64,000 bases of DNA from Paenibacillus tundrae (GCF_030812775.1 NZ_JAUSTI010000024.1:1-64000); one strand, 5' to 3'; positions 36,664-45,656 are shown, numbered from the stretch's first letter. The notes: generated by a model from the letters alone, not told the origin. Made by a program: numbers and translations.

Positions 36664-38172
36664 ATGAGGGATGAGGTGTATGAAATCATGAAGCAAATGC
36701 CGACGTTGGAGGAGGATACGAGTAGACCCGTCTACGTTCAACTCTCGGATCATATCAAACGGGAGATTATGCGCGGTGAATTGGCTGAGGATGCCAAACT
36801 ACCTTCCATTCGTAAACTGGCCGAAATGCTGGGAATCAGTTCGACTCCAGTGGAATGGGCATATCAGCAATTGATTGCAGAAGGATATGTGTACAGCCAG
36901 CCACGTAGAGGCTTTCGTGTACGAGCTTTGATGGATGGTTACGGGGCGATTCAGCTTCCAATGGATAACAAGCTGCATCATAGGATCATGCCGGAGCAGC
37001 CCCAGTATCCGGATACGGATCAGTCTGCAATTCGCCCAATCAAGAATATGGCGTATGACTTTCATATGTCGCGTAATGACTTTAGTCTATTTCCGTATGC
37101 CAAGTGGCAGCAATATACGAATCGAATCTGGCGCGAAGAGGCGGATGAGTTGTTGTTTTATGGTGATCCCCAAGGAGAATCGGGGTTACGATGTGAGATT
37201 GCCAACTATCTTGGACAGTTCAGAGGTGTGAGATGTTCACCAGAACAGATTGTGGTGGGTGCGGAGCAGCATTTGTTAATGACGTTGCTTGTACAAACGT
37301 TACTTAAGCTTAAGCTGGGTAGTGTGCATTCGATCGGAGTTGAACGTCCTGGTTATCGCTTGCTGCCGGGTACATTCCGTCATTACGGTTATCAGGTTGT
37401 GCCCATTCCACTTGATGAGGAAGGCCTGGATCTCACAGCATTGGAACGTGCGGGAGTGAAGCTAGTGGGTGTGTCGCCCTCCCATCAATTCCCGATGGGC
37501 ATGACGATGCCCATTGCGAGAAGATTAGCATTGCTGGATTGGGCGGAGCGTGAACAAGCATACATCATTGAGGATGATTATGACGGCGAGTTTCGATACC
37601 ATGGACGTCCGATTCCATCGATGCAAGGATTGCGCGAAGATAGTCGTGTGATCTATATGGGTGGTTTCTCCCAAGTGCTTGCCCCTGCCTTATGTGTGCA
37701 CTACATGGTGCTTCCAATGGAATTAATGTGTAGCTTCCGAGAGATGTACCGAGACGTCCTGTTTGAACAGTCGACTTCACGGTTCATCCAGCGGACGTTA
37801 GAAGTATTCATGCGTGAAGGGGAGCTTGGCAAGCATATCCGCAAAATGCGAAACCTCTACAAACGAAAACATGATCTTCTCGTTCAATCCATACGCAGAC
37901 ATTTTGGCGAGCAAGCTGAGATTAGCGGACAGAATGCGGGCTTTCATCTGGTATTGCGCATTACGTCATCTCAAACAGCCACTACGTTGGTACGTGCAGC
38001 GGCTGACAAGGGTGTACAAGTGAGTTCCACAGAGTATCTATGGGGAGAAGCTGGCAGTCCGAAGGATAGCAAAAAGGAATTTATCATTGGTTTTGCTGGC
38101 ATGGATGTAGCCAAGATCGATATGGGTATTGAAGCTCTCGCGAAGGCGTGGGATTGTTCTCGCTCATACTAG
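36664..38172 (+). CDS. MocR/GabR-type regulator lacking the PLP lysine
   Basis: GntR winged helix fused to an aminotransferase-like domain, 502 residues. The N-terminus has RPVYVQLSDHIKREIMRGEL and LPSIRKLAEMLGISSTPVEWAY; the second part has SPSHQFPMGMTMP and IIEDDYDGEFRYHGRPIPS, the PLP-ring aspartate region. Where MocR proteins have a Ser-Lys Schiff-base motif, this one reads GGFSQVLAPAL: codon CAA at 37672-37674 gives Gln (residue 337). PLP could bind only non-covalently, if at all. Start at 36664 is uncertain; an ATG at 36688 is possible. The 3' end overlaps the convergent TetR gene. Confidence 0.88.
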   Translation: MRDEVYEIMKQMPTLEEDTSRPVYVQLSDHIKREIMRGELAEDAKLPSIRKLAEMLGISSTPVEWAYQQLIAEGYVYSQPRRGFRVRALMDGYGAIQLPMDNKLHHRIMPEQPQYPDTDQSAIRPIKNMAYDFHMSRNDFSLFPYAKWQQYTNRIWREEADELLFYGDPQGESGLRCEIANYLGQFRGVRCSPEQIVVGAEQHLLMTLLVQTLLKLKLGSVHSIGVERPGYRLLPGTFRHYGYQVVPIPLDEEGLDLTALERAGVKLVGVSPSHQFPMGMTMPIARRLALLDWAEREQAYIIEDDYDGEFRYHGRPIPSMQGLREDSRVIYMGGFSQVLAPALCVHYMVLPMELMCSFREMYRDVLFEQSTSRFIQRTLEVFMREGELGKHIRKMRNLYKRKHDLLVQSIRRHFGEQAEISGQNAGFHLVLRITSSQTATTLVRAAADKGVQVSSTEYLWGEAGSPKDSKKEFIIGFAGMDVAKIDMGIEALAKAWDCSRSY

Positions 38173-38795
38173 TCCTCTTGAAGAACAGCACCATTCAGAA
38201 ATAGAGCAACCAATTGCTGCGCAAGCTCTGCAATATTTGCATGCATGTTGCGTACATCTTCCCGATTCGCAAGCATAAGCAGGGACGTAAATGCATGAGC
38301 GAGCAGCATGGAGTTGGCAGGGCGTAGGTAACCATGATCCATTTCTCGCTGAAAATGTACAGCCAGCACCTCATAGATTTGTATCTCCGCCCCGCGGATC
38401 TGGGCGAGTTGTTCTTCGTTCAGATACGTTTCGGCTTCGCGCATCATCGTTTCCGTATCAATATGAAATTGCTCCATCTTCACCTCGGCTACATTCTCAA
38501 GCCGTTGCCGCAGCGATCCGGGCTCATCTAGCCGACGTGCGGTCTGCTGCATCGCCATAGCCATCATACGTGTGATGGCTGTCGTGAACAGCTCCGGTTT
38601 GCTGGAGAAGTGGTAATAGATAGATGCTTTGGTTACCTGACATTGGGACGCGATCTGTTGCAGGGATATAGGTTCATATCCATGTTCCATAAATAGCTTG
38701 GATGCCGTCATCAGAATTTTCGACTGAGTTGATGCTTGATCAGAGCCAGCTTTTGGTCTGCCTGGTGAACGGGAATTACGTTGTTTAGAATTCAT
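38169..38795 (-). CDS. TetR-family transcriptional repressor
   Basis: About 208 residues. The N-terminal helix-turn-helix (ILMTASKLFMEHGYEPISLQ, then QIASQCQVTKASIYYHFSSKPELF) is a textbook TetR domain; the rest is the helical ligand domain. AAAGAGGTATACACA supports the ATG. It is divergent from the MMPL transporter gene, so it probably represses that gene and itself. A palindrome TTTACGTAAA lies 15-25 nt upstream of its start (38810-38819). The stop overlaps the stop of the MocR gene by four nt. Confidence 0.92.
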   Translation of the reverse strand: MNSKQRNSRSPGRPKAGSDQASTQSKILMTASKLFMEHGYEPISLQQIASQCQVTKASIYYHFSSKPELFTTAITRMMAMAMQQTARRLDEPGSLRQRLENVAEVKMEQFHIDTETMMREAETYLNEEQLAQIRGAEIQIYEVLAVHFQREMDHGYLRPANSMLLAHAFTSLLMLANREDVRNMHANIAELAQQLVALFLNGAVLQED

Positions 38796-39183
38796 TGTGT
38801 ATACCTCTTTTTACGTAAATTGTTACTGTTTAAAATTGTTCATAAATTAAGTATTGCAAAATTAACCTTCCGGTATATATAATTAATTCGATTATACAAT
38901 GACCCACGGTTCATTTCTATAATAAGTTCTTTTTAGATTGAGCTAATATTTACACCAGAACGGAGAGGACAGAAATAATTGAAGAAGCGAAGCTACAAGC
39001 TTTCTGTAAGAAAGCTACATGGGAAGCATAAGCTCGCCTGTATCACGGGATTTTTCCCTTTTGAGAAGGGAATCAAAAAAATCTGGGGATAACAGCGATC
39101 GGAACATTATTCTGTCATCGAAGTGGCTAGTGTAAATAGTTTAGATCAATCTATATATATCAGGATAGGGAGATGAAAAGACA
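38796..39183. other. tetR-MMPL divergent control region with long leader
   Basis: About 390 nt. Near tetR is the palindrome TTTACGTAAA (38810-38819), a possible TetR site. TATAAT (38918-38923) may be the -10 of the MMPL gene, giving a leader of about 250 nt. Most of that leader is the structured element described separately. Confidence 0.5.
38921..39131 (+). repeat. Structured leader element, copy A (MMPL gene)
   Basis: Shares several blocks in the same order with 48423-48625: AATAAGTTCTT, a GGAG-rich stretch, GAAGAAGCGAAGC, a perfect hairpin AGCTTTCT-gta-AGAAAGCT (38998-39016), GGAAGCATA, and ATCTGGGGATAACAGCGATCGGAA in two blocks (39081-39104). Here an additional hairpin TTCCCTT/AAGGGAA lies inside the second domain. 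It ends about 50 nt before the start codon. It could be a cis-acting RNA or a dispersed repeat. Confidence 0.7.
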
Positions 39184-41406
39184 ATGCAAGAAGGTTCGGG
39201 ATACGGCCGCTGGGTTGCTGGCAAACGGAGTAAGTGGGTAACACTTCTGGTATGGATCATCATAGCGGTAGTACTCGGTCTAGTTTGGCCGGCTGTGAAT
39301 GATCGGGAAACGAATAATGCTCAGGATCTGAGCGATTCCAAACCATCTGTTCAAGCTGCTGCAGTAGCTCAGAGAGAATTCCCTGGCGGGGAAGGCTTGC
39401 CAGCATTGATTGTATGGCATCAGGCTGGTGGACTCACGGATGAACATATTAAGCAGATTCAAGCGCTGACAGAGCGACTGGATCAAGACCCTGTGGAAGA
39501 GCAGCAAGCGGTCGTACCGCTATATCAGTTGCCACCACAGGCAATTCAAGGGCAACTGTCCGAAGATGGTAGCACGCTTGTTATGCCGCTCTTCTTCAAC
39601 GAAGGAGCCGATGCGGAGCAGCTGGAGAAGGGCATCGATGCACTGAAGGAGAAAACGGAAGAAATCTTCGGAGTGAACCCGTTTGAAGTTGCGGTTGATG
39701 ATACAAGTTCACTCAGCGCACGCGTTACAGGGCCAGTTGGTATATCGATTGATGCCAGCGGATTATTCTCTTCTGCTGACGTATCGCTGCTCATTGCAAC
39801 AGTCATACTCGTACTTGTGTTGTTGTTACTGATATATCGTTCCCCGGTACTTGCGATTATTCCAATTATCGCAGTAGGGTTCGCATATATGGTGACCAGT
39901 CCGATTCTGGGATTCATGGCAGATCAGGGATGGATCACTGTTGATGCGCAGTCTATTTCAATTATGACGGTACTCTTATTCGGAGCGGGAACGGATTACT
40001 GCCTGTTCATGATCTCTAGATTCCGTCAAATTCTCTACCATGAGCCGGACAAAAAGAAAGCTCTTTTCCAGGCAATCACGGGTTCATCCGGTGCCATTGC
40101 CATGAGTGGTTTCACTGTTGTTGCGGCCTTGCTTGTACTGTTACTTGCTGAATATGGGGCATATCACCGTTTTGCCGTACCATTCAGTTTGTCCATCTTC
40201 ATCATGTTTATTGCAAGTCTAACGCTGGTTCCAGCCCTACTCGCTATCTTCGGTCGTGGGTCGTTCTACCCGTTCATACCGCGTACACATGAGATGGAAG
40301 TAGAACGTGCTAAGAAAAAAGGCAAACCAGCTCCAGCTCCACGCAAAGTGAAAGAAAGCTGGATCGGGCGTACAGTTGTTACGAAGCCATGGACTGTGCT
40401 GGCAGTAACTCTGGTACTCCTGGGTGGACTAGCGGTGTTCTCTACACAGATTAAATTCACATATGACTTGTTATCTTCCTTCCCGGAAGATGTTCCTTCT
40501 CGCGAAGGCTTCACCGTTATTGGAGAACAGTTCTCCCAAGGTGAATTGGCTCCAGTGAAAGTTATCATTGATGCTGAGGGTCAAGAGACGGATCTTCAAT
40601 CCAAACTTGAAGCACTCGATTATGTAAGCAAAGTTGGCGATGCCCAGCAGGGTGCGGAAAATGCGAACATTACAGCCTATGATGTAGAGTTCAATCTGAA
40701 TCCGTACTCCATGGAAGCCATGCAGCACATTCCTGATTTGCGAGCTACTGCTGAGCAGGCATTGACAGATGCGGGAATATCGAACGCCGACACGCACGTA
40801 TGGATTGATGGCCAGACGGCTGAGCAATATGACATTGAAGTAGCTGGAGAGCGCGATGCTAAGATCATTATTCCAGTGGTCATCGGCATGATTACATTGT
40901 TATTGCTGTTGTACCTGCGTTCTGTAGTCGCTACAGCATATCTGATTGCAACTGTCGTTCTATCCTTTTTCTCAGCATTGGGACTGGGTTGGCTTATTAT
41001 CCATTACGGTCTTGGCGCCGATGCCATTCAGGGAGCAATTCCACTGTATTCCTTCGTATTCCTTGTGGCACTAGGTGAAGACTACAACATCTTCATGATC
41101 TCAAGCATCTGGCAGAAACGCAAAACGATGCCGCTTCGCCAAGCCATTAAGGAAGGTGTAAGCGAGACAGGATCGGTCATCACCTCTGCAGGTCTGATCT
41201 TGGCAGGAACGTTTGCGGTACTCGCAACACTGCCGATCCAGGTATTAGTGCAGTTCGGGATTATTACGGCTGTAGGCGTTATGCTGGATACGTTCCTGGT
41301 GCGTCCATTCATGGTACCGGCAATTACAACATTGCTTGGCAAATGGGCGTTCTGGCCAGGCAAGTATGTTCCGATTGCGGAGAAACAGGAAGAGAAGCAG
41401 GTCTAG
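39184..41406 (+). CDS. MMPL/RND-family transporter
   Basis: Integral membrane exporter of 740 residues resembling B. subtilis YdfJ. It has two repeats, each a first helix, a large extracellular loop and a helix bundle. GAGTDYCLFMISRFRQIL near residue 264 and ALGEDYNIFMISSIWQKRK near 630 are the paired proton-relay motifs of MMPL proteins. GGGAGATGAAAAGACA supports the ATG. The divergent TetR gene suggests induction by an exported compound, and the leader holds a structured repeat. Substrate unknown; lipids, peptides or drugs are known for the family. Confidence 0.93.
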   Translation: MQEGSGYGRWVAGKRSKWVTLLVWIIIAVVLGLVWPAVNDRETNNAQDLSDSKPSVQAAAVAQREFPGGEGLPALIVWHQAGGLTDEHIKQIQALTERLDQDPVEEQQAVVPLYQLPPQAIQGQLSEDGSTLVMPLFFNEGADAEQLEKGIDALKEKTEEIFGVNPFEVAVDDTSSLSARVTGPVGISIDASGLFSSADVSLLIATVILVLVLLLLIYRSPVLAIIPIIAVGFAYMVTSPILGFMADQGWITVDAQSISIMTVLLFGAGTDYCLFMISRFRQILYHEPDKKKALFQAITGSSGAIAMSGFTVVAALLVLLLAEYGAYHRFAVPFSLSIFIMFIASLTLVPALLAIFGRGSFYPFIPRTHEMEVERAKKKGKPAPAPRKVKESWIGRTVVTKPWTVLAVTLVLLGGLAVFSTQIKFTYDLLSSFPEDVPSREGFTVIGEQFSQGELAPVKVIIDAEGQETDLQSKLEALDYVSKVGDAQQGAENANITAYDVEFNLNPYSMEAMQHIPDLRATAEQALTDAGISNADTHVWIDGQTAEQYDIEVAGERDAKIIIPVVIGMITLLLLLYLRSVVATAYLIATVVLSFFSALGLGWLIIHYGLGADAIQGAIPLYSFVFLVALGEDYNIFMISSIWQKRKTMPLRQAIKEGVSETGSVITSAGLILAGTFAVLATLPIQVLVQFGIITAVGVMLDTFLVRPFMVPAITTLLGKWAFWPGKYVPIAEKQEEKQV

Positions 41407-41435
41407 TCTCTCTATCCTATGATTCGGTTATATAG

Positions 41436-41477
41436 CATGGATGGCGGTTACGATCTAACCGCTGTCCATGTTTTTTT
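41436..41477 (+). terminator. Rho-independent terminator after MMPL gene
   Basis: CATGGATGGCGGTTA (41436-41450) pairs with TAACCGCTGTCCATG (41456-41470), with a seven-T tract. Confidence 0.93.
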
Positions 41478-41697
41478 GAAATGATAAATAGGTTTTGTCC
41501 AGTTTCTATCACGGAATCTGTGATGGAATGGTGGAACTGTCAAATATGCGGTAGATCTAAGGGCGAGTAGTCTTCTCTTTGGGCAGGAAGGTTTACGTAC
41601 ACACAAGTTTTGGGACATAATAGAGTGAACGTTGGTCTAGAATGGGCCGAATGTAATCAACATCAATGAGACAACCAGGGGAAGGATGAAAGCTAGC

Positions 41698-42651
41698 ATG
41701 ACGAATCAACTTAATGTGTATTTTAACCATGACGGCGGTGTGGATGACCTCGTATCGCTGTTCATGCTTCTGCAGATGGACAATGTGAATGTGACCGGGG
41801 TATCTGTTATTCCGGCAGATGGATATCTGGAGCCGGCAACGGACGCCAGCCGCAAAATCATCGATCGTTTTGGAACATATTCCGTAGAAGTGTCCAAGTC
41901 GAATTCAAGAGGGAAAAACCCATTCCCGGCAGCATGGAGATTGCACTCCTTCTATGTAGATGCACTTCCAGTATTGAACGAGTCGGGCAAAATGGAAGCT
42001 CCATTGTCCGCCCTTCCTGCACATAAGCACTTGATTGAGAAGGTTCGCAATACAGAAGGCAAAACATTGCTTCTGTTCACTGGGCCGTTAACTGATCTTG
42101 CACGTGCGCTGGATGAAGCACCAGATATCGAAGAGAAAATCGACAAGCTGGTGTGGATGGGCGGTACGTTTGAAAAGGGTAACGTCGAAGAGCCAGAACA
42201 TGACGGTACAGCAGAATGGAACGTATTCTGGGATCCAGAAGCAGCATATCGTGTGTGGGAAAGCGGTATTCAGATTGATCTAGTTGCACTCGAAAGCACG
42301 AACAAAGTGCCTCTCACTCCAGCAGTTCGTAACCGCTGGGCAGCAGAGCGTCGCTTCGAGGGTGTGGACTTCTTGGGTAACTGTTATGCAGGTTGTCCTC
42401 CACTGGTGTACAGTGAGACGAACTCCACGTATTATCTGTGGGATGTACTGACAACAGCTTCCGTAGGTCGCGAGGATATCGTGAAGAAGAAAACGGTGAA
42501 CTGTATCGTGATCCCAGACGGACCCAGCCAAGGTCGTACTGTAGAGCAGGCAGATGGACGTCCCGTACAATTGGTGTACGATACGGATCCAGAAGCATTC
42601 TTCACATATATGACGGATCTGGGTAAAAAAGCTGCTCCGCAGCGTTATTAA
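41698..42651 (+). CDS. Nucleoside hydrolase-like protein with variant metal motif
   Basis: About 317 residues of the inosine-uridine nucleoside hydrolase family, which splits ribonucleosides into ribose and base. The usual DxDxGxDD start is NHDGGVDD near residue 9, with Asn for the first Asp but the two calcium and catalytic Asp positions kept. LFTGPLTDLARAL and WMGGTFEKGN match the family, while the C-terminal HD pair is WD (YYLWDVLTTA). Specificity may therefore differ from the canonical enzyme at 47224. The ATG at 41698 is chosen, with 41686 an alternative. Monocistronic. Confidence 0.85.
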   Translation: MTNQLNVYFNHDGGVDDLVSLFMLLQMDNVNVTGVSVIPADGYLEPATDASRKIIDRFGTYSVEVSKSNSRGKNPFPAAWRLHSFYVDALPVLNESGKMEAPLSALPAHKHLIEKVRNTEGKTLLLFTGPLTDLARALDEAPDIEEKIDKLVWMGGTFEKGNVEEPEHDGTAEWNVFWDPEAAYRVWESGIQIDLVALESTNKVPLTPAVRNRWAAERRFEGVDFLGNCYAGCPPLVYSETNSTYYLWDVLTTASVGREDIVKKKTVNCIVIPDGPSQGRTVEQADGRPVQLVYDTDPEAFFTYMTDLGKKAAPQRY

Positions 42652-42687
42652 TCCAGTCAGCCGATAGGCTAGACTTGATCTAGACGT

Positions 42688-42742
42688 AATAAGCCGCTTC
42701 ACTGAGAGGAGAACATTCCTATCTCTGCGAAGCGGCTTATTT
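42688..42742. terminator. Inverted repeat between convergent genes
   Basis: AATAAGCCGCTTC (42688-42700) pairs with GAAGCGGCTTATT (42729-42741), with an inner AGAG/CTCT stem. It serves both the nucleoside hydrolase and the DUF3105 gene. Confidence 0.75.
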
Positions 42743-42821
42743 GCATTCAGGCACCGGCTTCTAAGTGATGTCTAAGTGAACCACCAAGTGGCGTACCAAG
42801 TGAAACTTACCGGATACACAT

Positions 42822-43565
42822 CTACATCGTTCCTCCGCCTTGGCGAATCGAGGCTGGGATCTTTTCTGGTCCTTGATTGATATATTTTTGGATAAAAGCA
42901 CCTACCTTCGCATCATCAAACGTGGCAAGTTTCATTGTCTTCGTCCAGGCGGTCACAATGACCTCGCTGCCTTCGGGAATGTCCTTGTTAGGAACGGCAA
43001 GAATTCCTGCCCCTGCTTCACGAAACTTGGTCAGGTACTTCAGATGCTCTTTGAGCTCGTCGCTCGCATTTTCACGATAATAAATAATGATATCCCCATG
43101 CTCTAGATTGTGCACCAGATAAGGATAACCAGGGAAGTTGGTATAGAAACCAAACTTGATATCATGTGGATTATGAGGCCCAGAGGTCGGAATGGTCATC
43201 TCATAGTTAATTGGGTCTTCCGTATGGCTAGCCCCATAATAAGGGTCATCCGTCACATCAATGGTGGCATTGGCGTTCAGATCAGCAATATTGTATTTGT
43301 TGAATGCGCCCTGCATGAAGAAGAGAGCGATTACCACGATGGATACTCCGAGCATAGCGTGCGCTGTGATCCGAATGGTTCGACTTTTCTTTTTCACAAT
43401 GGCTCGCTCAGCCTTCTTCATATGGGCGACGATGGAGCCTTGCGTGCGTGAAGCCCAGACGTAGGCGACGATAGACAACAACAGAATGACTGCGCCGATG
43501 ATGAGCCACAGGTAGGATGTACCCGCCTCGTGATTCATCTGCATGTGATCCATATGTGGATCCAT
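42822..43565 (-). CDS. DUF3105-family membrane protein
   Basis: About 247 residues. A His/Met-rich N-terminus (MDPHMDHMQMNHEAG) could bind metal. Two hydrophobic helices follow (near 18-38 and 67-87), then the DUF3105 domain outside the membrane, with YEMTIPTSGPHNPHDIKFG and the signature LVHNLEHGDIIIYY near residue 155. The biochemical role of the family is unknown. Two copies of ACACTA-N7-TAGTGT lie upstream, a strong sign of a dedicated repressor; the Met/His-rich end makes a copper or other metal response thinkable but unproven. Confidence 0.85.
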   Translation of the reverse strand: MDPHMDHMQMNHEAGTSYLWLIIGAVILLLSIVAYVWASRTQGSIVAHMKKAERAIVKKKSRTIRITAHAMLGVSIVVIALFFMQGAFNKYNIADLNANATIDVTDDPYYGASHTEDPINYEMTIPTSGPHNPHDIKFGFYTNFPGYPYLVHNLEHGDIIIYYRENASDELKEHLKYLTKFREAGAGILAVPNKDIPEGSEVIVTAWTKTMKLATFDDAKVGAFIQKYINQGPEKIPASIRQGGGTM

Positions 43566-43603
43566 AAATATCCTCTTCTTTCTTCGTTAAAATAAAATCA
43601 TTA

Positions 43604-43636
43604 GCCATTAACACTACAATATGTAGTGTTAATGGC
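43604..43636 (-). promoter_or_regulatory. Operator palindrome 1 of DUF3105 gene
   Basis: GCCATTAACACTAC (43604-43617), AATAT and GTAGTGTTAATGGC (43623-43636) form perfect 14-nt arms. Its core is ACACTA-N7-TAGTGT (43611-43629). It lies about 40-70 nt before the DUF3105 start codon, where a repressor could block the promoter. The CTACA/TGTAG centre recalls BlaI/CopY-type sites, though the spacing differs. Confidence 0.7.
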
Positions 43637-43754
43637 GTTACACATGCTATTTCCGATCCATTACACAAGGAAGTATCGCAGATTAGATGTGAGAACGAAA
43701 GGTGGATGGGCATCCTCCTTAGCTGTCCAATACGTAAATAAAACCATATCTAAT

Positions 43755-43777
43755 TTACACTACACATTATAGTGTAA
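43755..43777 (-). promoter_or_regulatory. Operator palindrome 2 of DUF3105 gene
   Basis: TTACACTA (43755-43762), seven nt and TAGTGTAA (43770-43777). The core and the 7-nt spacing equal those of palindrome 1, 146 nt away, which argues for one protein binding both. Confidence 0.65.
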
Positions 43778-43893
43778 GCATATGAATCGTGCAATCTTTG
43801 TGCGAGATACATGACATGTTTTTCAAAGTGAATTCAAGTTTCAAGTTCATCCTATGTCCTGTTCCACAGTATAGTTGCTCTATAGCTTATAAC

Positions 43894-43928
43894 AAAAAGG
43901 CTCTCGTTGCCTAAGCAAGAGAACCTTT
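43894..43928 (-). terminator. Terminator of YIP1-like gene
   Basis: On the minus strand GGTTCTC-TTGC pairs with GCAA-CGAGAGCC (one wobble) and ends in five Ts. Confidence 0.82.
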
Positions 43929-43968
43929 CGGAATGTCATATTGATGATCAATTACTTCGAGTTGACGA

Positions 43969-44898
43969 CTACATACGCCAAAACGATGAGTAGAACAGGC
44001 TCAGGATGCTAAGCAATGTCTCCAAGAGCAAACGATATACGACATAGACTAGCACGATGTTCGCAATGAGCACCGTATAGATGCTGTCGATTGCAGCTTT
44101 GGAACGATTCAATGGATATTGGAACACAACCGCATTCATGCCTACAATGACAATGATATAAGCAATCGCGACAAAATACAGTGAGAAGGAGAAGGAAATG
44201 ATCGTGAACACGTTCGCCAGAACGAGTGCAGCCACTGCAGGAACCAATAATGCGCCGTACTGGGCTACGAGTATTTTGGGACGGAACGTAAGCTTCTCTA
44301 CTTTCAAAATGATATACATTAAGGCTACTGCAATAATTAGCATGATGGCTGTAAGCAAGAGAGGTCTGATGAACCCACTTACGAATATGCCGGGAATTTC
44401 CATAGAGCTAAAGGCAATTAAGAAGTATGTAGAGGATAAAACTGCGATTAAAGCCATAGTCAACCATCCATTGAATGAATGCTGTTCACCAACGCTCTTC
44501 ATCGCTTGGTAAGGACGAACAAGAACGCTAAGGAAATAAGATGCATATTGTTTGCTTACTTCTTTGGCTTGCTGAACTTTCTCATTTTGCATCATGTTGT
44601 TCCATTGATTGTTCTGTGGATCACCGGACGCCTGATTTTCGGTAGTCTGCGCTTGTTCTTGCGGTTGCCGAATTGGCATGGGTGTTGATGTGTTCGAGCT
44701 GGAATCCTGAGGTGCATGATTAGGAGAGTCTTGTTTACTGGACCAACGCGTATATTCGGACTCCGATGCAGCAGCAGATTCGTGATCTGGTGAAGTGCCA
44801 GCAGGGGAAGAAGTCGAAGCAACCTCGGTTAGGTTCGATCCGCACCTCTCGCAAAAGCTAGCATTTCCATTTTCATGATTACATACTGGGCATTTCAT
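43969..44898 (-). CDS. Zinc-ribbon plus YIP1-like membrane protein
   Basis: About 309 residues. An N-terminal zinc ribbon (CPVCNHENGNASFCERCG, residues 3-20) is followed by a long Ser/Gln/Pro-rich linker (about 25-115) and a membrane domain with five hydrophobic helices similar to YIP1-type proteins. GGAGGCTTATATC supports the ATG at 44898. It appears to be a single-gene unit. The function of such bacterial proteins is unknown; a role in membrane organisation is often suggested but not established. Confidence 0.78.
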   Translation of the reverse strand: MKCPVCNHENGNASFCERCGSNLTEVASTSSPAGTSPDHESAAASESEYTRWSSKQDSPNHAPQDSSSNTSTPMPIRQPQEQAQTTENQASGDPQNNQWNNMMQNEKVQQAKEVSKQYASYFLSVLVRPYQAMKSVGEQHSFNGWLTMALIAVLSSTYFLIAFSSMEIPGIFVSGFIRPLLLTAIMLIIAVALMYIILKVEKLTFRPKILVAQYGALLVPAVAALVLANVFTIISFSFSLYFVAIAYIIVIVGMNAVVFQYPLNRSKAAIDSIYTVLIANIVLVYVVYRLLLETLLSILSLFYSSFWRM

Positions 44899-45311
44899 GA
44901 TATAAGCCTCCATTTCATTTATTTAGACATTTTGTCTTATTTTAAGGGTTAATGTGGAAGTTTGTCCATGACTTCCATTGAATTCTACAAGGGATTTATG
45001 AAAATGAAGTTTGTATTTATGATCATATTTAGCTCTGACTCTGTTTATGTCCGTCGTAAGTATAATGGTTCTTTTCTGTAGCGAATGTAATGGATAGAAT
45101 ACGTAGTATGCGGGCATACTTTTACCACTTCAATCCTTTGTTAAGTCACGTTAAGTACAGATATAAATACGTTTCAATTCATGTAATGTTCGCTTTTATG
45201 AGATATTTGTAGGTGAAGTTCATCTTTTGGGTTGCTCAATACAGAACATTTATGTATAATCAGACGTGTTAATACGTTTAATGTACGGTAGTAAATGATG
45301 TAGGTGAGTTC
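44899..45311. other. Intergenic region before MpsC-family gene
   Basis: About 410 AT-rich nt between divergent genes. The right end holds the promoter at 45232-45260. The rest shows no frame, repeat or hairpin I would support. Confidence 0.5.
45232..45260 (+). promoter_or_regulatory. Putative sigA promoter of MpsC-family gene
   Basis: TTGCTC (45232-45237), a 17-nt spacer and TATAAT (45255-45260), about 50 nt before the start codon. Confidence 0.6.
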
Positions 45312-45656
45312 ATGGAACTGCTGGACAGTAATGAGAGCAAGAAGAAGATGTGCCAATACTATAATGAAATTTCGAAGGAACTATTCGGCTTCGGGACAAC
45401 TCTCCTGAGAGTAACCGTAGATCAGAATATTGTTACCTTCTTCGCGAAGCACCGACGTTCGCCGCGTTCTGACGCCCTGGAAGGGGAGGCCCCCGGCTTG
45501 AAGCTGGAAGTGGACTTCCGCATGTCTGTCTTATATAAGAAGAAATTCAGGGAGAAGTTAGAGCAACACATGGGTTTGCCAATTGAAGCTGTTTTAAGGG
45601 ATTATGATGCGTCCACGCAATGGGCCATTACCAATGTGATTTTGGAGCAAGCATAG
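45312..45656 (+). CDS. MpsC-family (DUF2294) protein
   Basis: About 114 residues. KMCQYYNEISKELFGFGTTLLRVTVDQNIVTFF and FRMSVLYKKKFREKLEQHMGLPIEAVLRDYD (each read in parts) fit DUF2294, the family of the staphylococcal MpsC protein tied to sodium-dependent membrane potential generation. The protein has no membrane helix. Partner mpsA/mpsB genes are not nearby, so the link to ion transport is only by family name. GTAGGTGAGTTC precedes the ATG and a sigA-like promoter is close. Confidence 0.83.
   Translation: MELLDSNESKKKMCQYYNEISKELFGFGTTLLRVTVDQNIVTFFAKHRRSPRSDALEGEAPGLKLEVDFRMSVLYKKKFREKLEQHMGLPIEAVLRDYDASTQWAITNVILEQA

Larger units (their letters stand above)
43566..43968. other. Intergenic region with two operator palindromes
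   Basis: About 400 nt between two minus-strand genes. It contains the two palindromes listed separately (upstream of the DUF3105 gene) and the terminator of the YIP1-like gene. No coding sequence. Confidence 0.55.

Noticed and set aside
43408..43713. 101-codon minus frame spanning the DUF3105 start and palindrome 1
   Set aside because: Overlaps the true gene out of frame and runs through the operator palindrome; no support.
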